Source of the DNA: an uncultured Lachnospiraceae bacterium
Lineage (GTDB): Bacteria; Bacillota_A; Clostridia; Lachnospirales; Lachnospiraceae
NCBI GenBank assembly: GCA_947175285.1
Contig: CAMWMM010000238.1
Coordinates: 1-7,412, forward strand
Direction of reading: 5' to 3'
DNA length: 7,412 nucleotides
Shown here: positions 1-4,850 of the stretch, piece after piece
How the letters are laid out: every line of letters begins with the position of its first letter
How positions within the stretch are numbered: the first letter of the stretch is position 1
Notes under the pieces: model-generated
Databases searched by the model: none
What the model saw: the letters and a program-made list of their open reading frames with translations, nothing else
What the model was told of the DNA's origin: nothing
Translations under genes and position numbers: made by a program

Positions 1-358
1 GTCAAAGTACATACGAAAAAATCTGGTGGACAACGTCAGGGAGCATTACAACGGGGAGAGTGCTTTTTTGTATTTTACGGATAAAATCAAGGAAAACGGG
101 CTTTATTTGCTGGATGAACCGGAGAACAGCCTTTCACCGGACAAGCAGCAGGAACTGGTAAAGTTTCTGGAGGATTCGGCAAGATTTTTCGGCTGTCAGT
201 TTTTGATTGCAACGCATTCCCCGTTCCTGTTATCGCTGAGAGGAGCAAAAATATATGATTTGGACGAAGAGACGGTCGATGTAAAGCGTTGGACCGATCT
301 TGGGAATGTACGCGCGTATTATGACTTTTTTAAAAAGTATGAAAATGAGTTTAATTGA
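1..358 (+). CDS. Predicted ATPase of the AAA/ABC-like class, 3' end only (COG3910-like)
   Basis: The reading frame is open from the left edge and stops with TGA at 356-358, so only about the last 118 residues are present. The Walker A motif and the true start lie upstream of the window; the GTG at 26 is an internal codon with no ribosome binding site. Visible motifs are a signature-like NGES, a Walker B stretch LYLLDEPENSLSP with the catalytic Asp-Glu pair, and ATHSPFLL, the H-loop (switch) histidine typical of ABC-like and OLD-like ATPases. After it comes AKIYDLDEE and a short tail, the usual ending of predicted ATPases of the COG3910 type, which are soluble and of uncertain role. The family assignment is recognition from motif order. 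Function beyond ATP hydrolysis cannot be given. The next gene has its own promoter candidate, so the two need not be co-transcribed. Confidence 0.85.
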   Translation, partial: SKYIRKNLVDNVREHYNGESAFLYFTDKIKENGLYLLDEPENSLSPDKQQELVKFLEDSARFFGCQFLIATHSPFLLSLRGAKIYDLDEETVDVKRWTDLGNVRAYYDFFKKYENEFN

Positions 359-410
359 CAAATTCTTCCGGAAATTTTGTGAAATAAAAGTATCAGTTTA
401 TCGGAAAGTG

Positions 411-419
411 TGTTATTAT
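411..419 (+). promoter_or_regulatory. Candidate extended -10 promoter for the chemoreceptor gene
   Basis: TG at 411-412, one base, then TATTAT at 414-419 gives an extended -10 element (5 of 6 matches to TATAAT). It lies in an AT-rich stretch about 65 bases before the start codon at 485. No good -35 hexamer sits 16-18 bases upstream, so the call rests on the extended -10 alone. Confidence 0.35.
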
Positions 420-470
420 AAATAGTAATAGTAACAGCTTACATAAAACAGTGATTTTGAATGTGTGGAT

Positions 471-476
471 AGGAGG
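471..476 (+). promoter_or_regulatory. Ribosome binding site fixing the GTG start of the chemoreceptor
   Basis: AGGAGG ends 8 bases before the GTG at 485. This is a near-perfect Shine-Dalgarno sequence at ideal spacing, and it selects the GTG over any later ATG in the frame. Confidence 0.85.
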
Positions 477-484
477 TTTCCCCG

Positions 485-1888
485 GTGCAAAAGAAAAAGC
501 AGAATAATTTTTATGATGAGGATAAAGAACTTTTACTTTCCTGTATGGAGAAAGCGGTTTCAGGAGATTTTTCACAGATTGATATATCTGCATTCCATGA
601 TACGGCGCTTGCGCAAAAATACAACGCCGTATTAGATGCGTTTTTGAAATCCAATAACAATTTTGTTATGAGGCTGAATGATTCCATGAGAAAAATCGGG
701 GACAGCTCATGTGTAAAGGAAATGATTGAACAGGTGAATTCCCAGACGGAATCCATCGGCGGTATGCGGGATTCCAGTCAGGAATTGGAAGATTCCATAC
801 AGAACATTCAGAGTGCGGTACACAATATTCAGACGAATTCCCACAGCGTCATAGAGAAATCACAGCACAGCTTACAGGATATGGAAGCGAGTGTGAAGAT
901 TGTGGATGAATCTGCAAAGCAGATACTTGCGATTAATGAGCAGGTAGCTGACTTTAAAGAAAAGGCAATCGGTATCAATAATATAATCGATATGATTAAA
1001 AAGATTGCAAGCAAGAGCGGGCTTCTTGCTTTGAATGCTTCCATTGAGGCGGCACGCGCGGGAGAGGCGGGAAAAAGCTTTGCAGTTGTGGCGACACAAG
1101 TCAGAGAACTTTCTGCCAGTACCACTGCTTCCGCAGAAAATGTAGTGCAGTATGTCGGAGATTTGATGGAGGGAATTACCACCCTTTCCGAATCAATTGA
1201 TGTAACGACTAAAAGATTGGAAGAGGGAAATGCGAGCGTTCACCAGTCTATTGAGAATATCAGCGGTATGGTGGAAAGATTGGATTCCATAAGCCATGAA
1301 ATTGACCAGATTTACGGGGAAATCAATACCCAGTCTTCATTGACGAAGAATTTTGTATCGTCGATAGATGGAATAGCGGACAGCTATGAAATATTGTCTA
1401 AGGAATGTGTTGGTACGGGAGAACATTTATACCATATTTCCCGTGATATTGACCGTGCCAGAAGCGACATGGCAAGGCATAATTCCAATATTACGCCGTT
1501 GGATTGGCTTACCGTATTTGAGATAGACCATCTGATATTTACATGGCGTATTTATAATAATCTGGCTGATTTTGAAACATTAAAAATTACACAGCTTAAC
1601 AATCCTGCCGGCTGTAAGTTCGGTAAGTGGGCAGCAGGACAGACAGATTCCCGTATCACCGGCTCTGCCGAATTCAAACAGGCTGTCAGTCTGCATGAAG
1701 AACTCCATAAATACGGCTGCGCTTCCTGGAATGCAAAAGATAAAGGCGACCGGGCGGAGGCTCTTGAACAGTTCAATCTTGTTTATGACGTATTTGGACG
1801 CTTCCAGAAATCCCTGGAGGGATTACGGAGAGTCATCAGGTCTACAGGAGAGACAGAAGAGACGAATATTAAGATATTTAGTATGTAA
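485..1888 (+). CDS. Soluble methyl-accepting chemotaxis protein with C-terminal zinc-binding CZB domain
   Basis: A 467-residue cytosolic chemoreceptor. No hydrophobic stretch long enough to span the membrane is visible, and there is no HAMP or periplasmic domain. The N-terminal 90 residues are not a recognisable PAS or GAF domain. Residues about 95-330 form the helical signalling domain. Its tip lies at about 178-203 with the hallmark LLALNASIEAARAGEAG, which binds CheA and CheW in known receptors. Residues about 340-445 match a chemoreceptor zinc-binding (CZB) domain: His349 in DHLIFTW, Cys377 in CKFGKW, and His404 and His408 in LHEELHK, the expected three-His one-Cys ligand set. CZB domains in other receptors and diguanylate cyclases bind zinc and have been linked to zinc or oxidant sensing (for example hypochlorous acid via H. 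pylori TlpD); the ligand here is inferred. The start is GTG with a strong AGGAGG. No other chemotaxis gene is in the window. Confidence 0.93.
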   Translation: MQKKKQNNFYDEDKELLLSCMEKAVSGDFSQIDISAFHDTALAQKYNAVLDAFLKSNNNFVMRLNDSMRKIGDSSCVKEMIEQVNSQTESIGGMRDSSQELEDSIQNIQSAVHNIQTNSHSVIEKSQHSLQDMEASVKIVDESAKQILAINEQVADFKEKAIGINNIIDMIKKIASKSGLLALNASIEAARAGEAGKSFAVVATQVRELSASTTASAENVVQYVGDLMEGITTLSESIDVTTKRLEEGNASVHQSIENISGMVERLDSISHEIDQIYGEINTQSSLTKNFVSSIDGIADSYEILSKECVGTGEHLYHISRDIDRARSDMARHNSNITPLDWLTVFEIDHLIFTWRIYNNLADFETLKITQLNNPAGCKFGKWAAGQTDSRITGSAEFKQAVSLHEELHKYGCASWNAKDKGDRAEALEQFNLVYDVFGRFQKSLEGLRRVIRSTGETEETNIKIFSM

Positions 1889-1918
1889 GATTGTTGTCTC
1901 CTGTTGATGCCTATATGT

Positions 1919-1925
1919 AAGGAGG
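1919..1925 (+). promoter_or_regulatory. Ribosome binding site fixing the ATG at 1931
   Basis: AAGGAGG lies 5 bases before the ATG at 1931. The longer reading frame opening at 1904 has its first codons over this site and no Shine-Dalgarno of its own, so 1931 is the start. Confidence 0.85.
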
Positions 1926-1930
1926 ATTAT

Positions 1931-2650
1931 ATGTCAATTATGACATATTTGTGGATAGAAGACCGTAAGGGTAAAGCCGGTTATTTATTTTGGAAAGCAT
2001 TCATGCAGCAAATGTGTCCTGATATCATTGTGGAGAGTAAGAAAAATAACAGCGAACTCGTCAAAGCGGTAAGAGCATTATCTGATGTGGAAAATAGATA
2101 TATTATTGTTTATGATAATTCCTTCGATAATGTGCAAGTATATAAAGAACTGAAAATATTAAAAAGTTGTGTTGATGAAAAAAGTAATATTTTACTGTTA
2201 GATATCATATGCTTTGAGTATCTTCTATTGGAGTTTGATAAATTAATTGATTGGATTTATGCAAAGGATGATGTTTTTTTAACAAAACGTGCAGATACTA
2301 TCAATGCACGAAATAAACTTGTTGAAATGTTAGCGGCAGGGAAGCAGGACTATAAGGCATTGCGAGAAGTGATGGCATATGATAGTAATTTAAATGAGCA
2401 TAATATAGAGCAATTATCGGCTAAACTATTATTCGATTTAACCAGAAATACAGGTTTTGAGGTTTCTAAAGGAACCATTGGAGATTGCTGGTTAGAGTCA
2501 TGCTGTAATTGGACGGACAGGCAAAGTGATGACTTGTGTGGGTTAGATGATAACAAATTGTCTGTTGCAGATAAAATGAAAAGCCTTTATATCGGCACTT
2601 CATTGAGAATAAAACTGCCTGATATCGGACTGGAGGTGTTATCATGCTGA
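1931..2650 (+). CDS. Hypothetical protein, first gene of the three-gene AT-rich cassette, faintly TOPRIM-like
   Basis: A soluble 239-residue protein of no recognised family, with no signal peptide or membrane segment. The N-terminal half alternates beta strands and helices: an early strand with Glu10 in LWIED, a strand ending in IIVYDNSFD (Asp62 and Asp66), then ILLLDIICFEYLLLEF with Glu96. An early Glu, a later strand with paired Asp, and a following Glu-containing segment recall TOPRIM-type nuclease folds such as those of OLD proteins, but the spacing is DxxxD rather than DxD, so this is only a suggestion. The C-terminal part has a cysteine cluster, GDCWLESCC (Cys186, 191, 192), plus Cys203, which could bind a metal. 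It begins 42 bases after the chemoreceptor stop with no terminator between them. Its last codons overlap the start of the next gene, implying translational coupling. Sampled codons are very AT-rich. Confidence 0.85.
   Translation: MSIMTYLWIEDRKGKAGYLFWKAFMQQMCPDIIVESKKNNSELVKAVRALSDVENRYIIVYDNSFDNVQVYKELKILKSCVDEKSNILLLDIICFEYLLLEFDKLIDWIYAKDDVFLTKRADTINARNKLVEMLAAGKQDYKALREVMAYDSNLNEHNIEQLSAKLLFDLTRNTGFEVSKGTIGDCWLESCCNWTDRQSDDLCGLDDNKLSVADKMKSLYIGTSLRIKLPDIGLEVLSC
2632..2636 (+). promoter_or_regulatory. Ribosome binding site choosing the ATG at 2644
   Basis: GGAGG lies 7 bases before the ATG at 2644 and 13 bases before the alternative ATG at 2650, so the upstream ATG is preferred. The site is inside the end of the preceding gene. 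Confidence 0.75.
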
Positions 2651-3087
2651 TGATATACAAAAGTAAAAGGGATATGCCTCAAGATGTGGAGTATGTAGAA
2701 TTGAATGATATTTTTTTCAACAAAGTAACAGCAGCGAAGTTAGACAAGCAGGCAGAGAAAATTATTTTACAGATTGATGGAGCTAAGTTAGTCAGCCAAT
2801 ATAAAATTGAGTCGGGATTCAATGGTGTGATATTGGATATCGACAAGTTGTCAACAGGATGTAAAACGGTTTTGAATGTCATGTATTTTCCAAAGAAAAT
2901 TTTTTGCCTGAAGGAATGTGGCGACAATGCTCTGGATATGTTGTATCATTTAGAGCAAGGTTCAGTTTATAGTGATTATGCGGCAATACCATTTACTATA
3001 GATGCGGTTGAGGCAGTTTCATCTTCAGGAAAGACTATAATAGATAATTATGAAGATTTGAAGGAGTGGTGGAACAGTGAAGAGTAG
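2644..3087 (+). CDS. DUF4869-like protein, second gene of the three-gene cassette
   Basis: A soluble 147-residue protein. The pattern in its middle, an LSTGCKT segment (69-75) followed by a hydrophobic strand, KKIFCLKECGDN (91-95 for ECGDN) and a helix, resembles DUF4869 as I remember it: an 'LSGGVKT ... ACGDN' core in small clostridial and bacteroidal proteins of unknown function, beginning with a short MLTIY-like strand as here (MLMIY). The match is from memory of the family pattern, so it is moderate. The LSTGCKT segment is not an ABC signature, because there are no Walker motifs in this protein. It overlaps the preceding gene by 7 bases and the following one by 11, so the three products are probably made together in fixed ratio. 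Biochemical function is unknown. Confidence 0.82.
   Translation: MLMIYKSKRDMPQDVEYVELNDIFFNKVTAAKLDKQAEKIILQIDGAKLVSQYKIESGFNGVILDIDKLSTGCKTVLNVMYFPKKIFCLKECGDNALDMLYHLEQGSVYSDYAAIPFTIDAVEAVSSSGKTIIDNYEDLKEWWNSEE
3061..3066 (+). promoter_or_regulatory. Ribosome binding site supporting the GTG start at 3077
   Basis: AAGGAG lies 10 bases upstream of the GTG at 3077. Alternative in-frame starts at 3095 (GTG) and 3098 (ATG) are too far from it to be favoured. Confidence 0.55.
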
Positions 3088-3505
3088 ACCTGTTGTGATG
3101 GACCACTTTTTTACAGTCCATACTTTATATATTGTAAATTTTACATTTACGAATAATATAACAATTTTGACAGGGGATTCTGCTACGGGAAAATCAGCAG
3201 CATTTTCGTTTATAAAAGAGTGTATGGCTATCAATTCGGACATTTTATGCCTGAATTATTTGGATTATCAGAAAAATATTAAGGAAACCATAGGACAAGC
3301 CAAAAAAAAGTTGATTGTAATAGACAATGCCGATATTTTGTTGGATGATGAGACAAGAAAGTATATTTCTTTGGATGCCGATAATCAGTATCTTATTATT
3401 GGACGAAATCCTAAAAACTTTTATGCAACAAAAGAGAATTTGTTTGAACTTGTAAGTATAAAAAAGGGAGAACAGACAGAATTTCAAATACAGCCATATT
3501 TATAA
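3077..3505 (+). CDS. Small stand-alone P-loop ATPase, third gene of the three-gene cassette
   Basis: A 142-residue soluble protein with a complete nucleotide-binding pair: Walker A GDSATGKS at 33-40, preceded by the strand NITILTG, and Walker B LIVIDNAD at 79-86 with Asp83. A further strand NQYLIIGR (103-110) ends in an Arg, in the place of a sensor-like strand. There is no ABC signature, no H-loop, no AAA+ lid and no attached effector domain, so it is much shorter than usual AAA+ or ABC proteins (normally above 200 residues). It presumably acts with the products of the two genes it is coupled to. The GTG start gives an 11-base overlap with the preceding gene. The frame is intact and both Walker motifs are good, so it does not look like a decayed fragment. 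Partner and substrate are unknown. Confidence 0.85.
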   Translation: MKSRPVVMDHFFTVHTLYIVNFTFTNNITILTGDSATGKSAAFSFIKECMAINSDILCLNYLDYQKNIKETIGQAKKKLIVIDNADILLDDETRKYISLDADNQYLIIGRNPKNFYATKENLFELVSIKKGEQTEFQIQPYL

Positions 3506-3525
3506 GTGAAAGAAAGAGACTTAGC

Positions 3526-4350
3526 ATGATACAAATAACAAAAGAGAATTTCGACTTATCGCAAATCTGCCAGTCCGGGCAGTGCTTTCGTATGACGAAA
3601 GAAAAGGATAATACATACAGTGTTATTGCAGGTGAGCGGTATCTGGAAGTAGAACAGCAGGGAAACATTTGTACTTTCCATTGTGATGAGTCGGAATATG
3701 AGAATTTCTGGAAAGACTATTTTGATTTAGACGGTGATTATGAAACGTATATGGCAAAGGTTGCTGCGGCAGATTTCTATTTGAAAGATGCCGTAGCTTT
3801 TGGTTCGGGCATACGGATTCTTCGTCAGGACTTATGGGAGATGGTAGTTTCTTTTCTAATTTCCCAGCAGAATAATATTGCGCGGATTCGTAAGTGCATA
3901 CAAGCTCTGTGCAAACGGTACGGAGATGAAAAAGTAAATGCCAAAGGAGAAATCTATTATACATTTCCTCAGCCGGAGATTCTGGCAGGACTGGCGGAGG
4001 ACGCCCTGATGGAATGCGGTTTAGGTTATCGCAGTAAATATGTAGTTCGAAGCGCAGGAAGCATTGTTTCGGGAGAAGTGAATCTGGATATGCTGCGCAA
4101 AATGACGTACTTTGAAGCAAGAGCAATACTGCTCATGTTATACGGTGTGGGAGAAAAAGTGGCAGACTGTATCTGTCTTTTTGCACTGCATCATCTACAG
4201 GCATTTCCTATAGATACGCATATCAAACAGGCACTGGACGGACACTATCCGCAGGGTTTCCCGAACAATCTGTATGAGGGATATCAGGGCGTGATACAGC
4301 AGTACATTTTCTATTATGAATTGTTTGGAAATAAGACAGCAGCATCCTGA
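3526..4350 (+). CDS. ogg: 8-oxoguanine DNA glycosylase / AP lyase (OGG family)
   Basis: A 274-residue base-excision repair enzyme that removes oxidised guanine from DNA and nicks the backbone by beta-elimination. The N-terminal OGG domain carries GQCFRM (18-23). The helix-hairpin-helix glycosylase domain follows: ISQQNNIARI (112-121) matches the OGG SQQNNI motif, and LYGVGEKVADCICLFAL (205-221) is the hairpin with the catalytic lysine at 211. FPIDTHI (227-233) supplies the essential Asp230. The equivalent residues in human OGG1 are Lys249 and Asp268. Length is normal for bacterial members. It starts 20 bases after the small ATPase stop behind a purine-rich but weak Shine-Dalgarno (AAAGAG). 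No promoter is evident in the short gap, so it may be read through from the upstream genes. Sampled base composition returns to that of the chemoreceptor gene. It converges on the next gene with 3 bases between stops. Confidence 0.93.
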   Translation: MIQITKENFDLSQICQSGQCFRMTKEKDNTYSVIAGERYLEVEQQGNICTFHCDESEYENFWKDYFDLDGDYETYMAKVAAADFYLKDAVAFGSGIRILRQDLWEMVVSFLISQQNNIARIRKCIQALCKRYGDEKVNAKGEIYYTFPQPEILAGLAEDALMECGLGYRSKYVVRSAGSIVSGEVNLDMLRKMTYFEARAILLMLYGVGEKVADCICLFALHHLQAFPIDTHIKQALDGHYPQGFPNNLYEGYQGVIQQYIFYYELFGNKTAAS

Positions 4351-4353
4351 TTT

Positions 4354-4644
4354 CTAAACATTCTTTTTCGAGCGGTAAAGCAGGATTGCAATCATATTCA
4401 GGATTATTATGAACAGAGCATATCCAGTCATAGACGCATTTGTGGATGGAACAACATCCATGAGTGCAACCCAGTCCTCACGAACAACCCAACTATTTAC
4501 CAGTGAATATTCTGCTGATATAGTTAACGCCATAAAGGAAATGGCGCATAGGGTTGTCCAGAGAACGGTTTCTTTTTTATTCAGAGCGAAAACAAAATTA
4601 ATGAAAGTAAAAATAACGCTTAATACGCCAAATATTATCCACAT
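4354..4644 (-). CDS. Small conserved-type membrane protein, three predicted helices
   Basis: A 96-residue protein with hydrophobic segments at about 2-20, 27-44 and 71-90 and a positively charged tail (RSKKNV). Between helices two and three is a polar stretch, SWVVREDWVALMDVVPS (51-67). I associate this combination (a helix ending in Tyr, then WV..EDW..L.DVVP, then a final helix) with small uncharacterised membrane proteins of Firmicutes, but I know no family name or function. The ATG at 4642-4644 is preceded on the minus strand by GGAAAGGAG, with a 10-base spacing. The gene has its own candidate promoter and lies downstream of the ABC permease gene on the same strand, separated by two strong hairpins, so it is probably a separate transcription unit. 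Confidence 0.85.
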   Translation of the reverse strand: MWIIFGVLSVIFTFINFVFALNKKETVLWTTLCAISFMALTISAEYSLVNSWVVREDWVALMDVVPSTNASMTGYALFIIILNMIAILLYRSKKNV

Positions 4645-4654
4645 ATAAAGTAAA

Positions 4655-4663
4655 CTCCTTTCC
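4655..4663 (-). promoter_or_regulatory. Ribosome binding site of the small membrane protein
   Basis: Reading the minus strand, GGAAAGGAG ends 10 bases before the ATG at 4644. It supports the start and the reality of this short gene. Confidence 0.75.
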
Positions 4664-4700
4664 GGTTGTCAATTGATTTTATTATTGAATATGACAAGAT

Positions 4701-4716
4701 AATATCATAATATCAT
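4701..4716. repeat. Two tandem copies of an 8-base repeat at the promoter
   Basis: AATATCAT occurs at 4701-4708 and again at 4709-4716. The pair covers most of the -10 element and the predicted transcription start of the small membrane protein gene. The sequence is AT-rich, so it may be simple low complexity. Confidence 0.5.
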
Positions 4717-4740
4717 AAAGAGTTCTACCTGTATTGGAAA
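4712..4740 (-). promoter_or_regulatory. Candidate sigma-70/SigA-type promoter for the small membrane protein
   Basis: On the minus strand, TTTCCA (4740-4735, 4 of 6 matches to the -35 consensus) is followed after exactly 17 bases by TATGAT (4717-4712, 5 of 6 matches to the -10). Transcription would start near 4705, giving a leader of about 60 bases. A tandem 8-base repeat overlaps the -10 region and could be an operator. Confidence 0.45.
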
Positions 4741-4756
4741 TATTTTAGTAAACAGA

Positions 4757-4810
4757 ACAGGATGGCGGTCAGGACATTTGGTGAAAATACCGTTCCCGAC
4801 CGCATCCGGT
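4757..4810 (-). terminator. Long hairpin downstream of the ABC permease, likely terminator
   Basis: Arms at 4757-4770 and 4798-4810 pair over 12 base pairs (ACxGGAT, one bulged G, GCGGTC with GACCGCATCCxGT) with one A-G mismatch. Short inner pairings are possible (GGA/TCC and GGT/ACC). On the minus strand the stem is followed by TTCTGTTT, a weak U-rich tract, which fits an intrinsic terminator for the ABC operon. Confidence 0.5.
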
Positions 4811-4811
4811 T

Positions 4812-4850
4812 AACATTAGGATGTCCCACGGAGCGTGGCATCCTTATGTT
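4812..4850 (-). terminator. Second strong hairpin at the stop codon of the ABC permease
   Basis: Arms AACATTAGGATG (4812-4823) and CATCCTTATGTT (4839-4850) pair with one T-T mismatch. After a 2-base bulge, CCACG pairs with CGTGG around a GAG loop, 16 base pairs in all. It reaches one base into the permease stop codon (4850-4852). No U-tract follows on the minus strand, so it may block RNA decay or assist the adjacent hairpin rather than terminate alone. Confidence 0.55.

Noticed and set aside
359..380. AT-rich imperfect palindrome centred on TTCCGGAA after the first ATPase gene, as its terminator
   Set aside because: The pairing is interrupted and weak, there is almost no loop, and only a short T-run that is itself part of the arm.
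355..383. A perfect TTGACA at 355-360 as the -35 box of a promoter for the chemoreceptor
   Set aside because: The hexamer 17 bases downstream (TGTGAA) is not a -10 element, and nothing better occurs at 16-18 bases.
385..407. Possible flagellar-type (SigD/sigma-28) promoter, TAAA followed by TCGGAAA, before the chemoreceptor
   Set aside because: The spacing is too short and the second element departs from CCGATA, so a motility-sigma promoter is not supported.
829..1182. A 117-codon minus-strand open frame with hydrophobic stretches opposite the chemoreceptor gene
   Set aside because: It lies opposite the conserved signalling tip of the chemoreceptor. The apparent hydrophobicity is a by-product of the heptad coding on the other strand.
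1844..1904. An 8-base inverted repeat (ACAGGAGA at 1844-1851, TCTCCTGT at 1897-1904) around the chemoreceptor stop, as a terminator
   Set aside because: The loop would be 45 bases and no T-tract follows. It is too weak for an intrinsic terminator and may be chance.
3623..4126. A 167-codon minus-strand open frame opposite the glycosylase gene
   Set aside because: The glycosylase motifs prove the plus strand is coding. The antisense frame has no ribosome binding site and no coherent features.
4384..4393. Perfect palindrome GATTGCAATC near the convergent gene ends
   Set aside because: It is a 10-base palindrome within coding sequence, with no loop or T-tract; expected by chance at this length.
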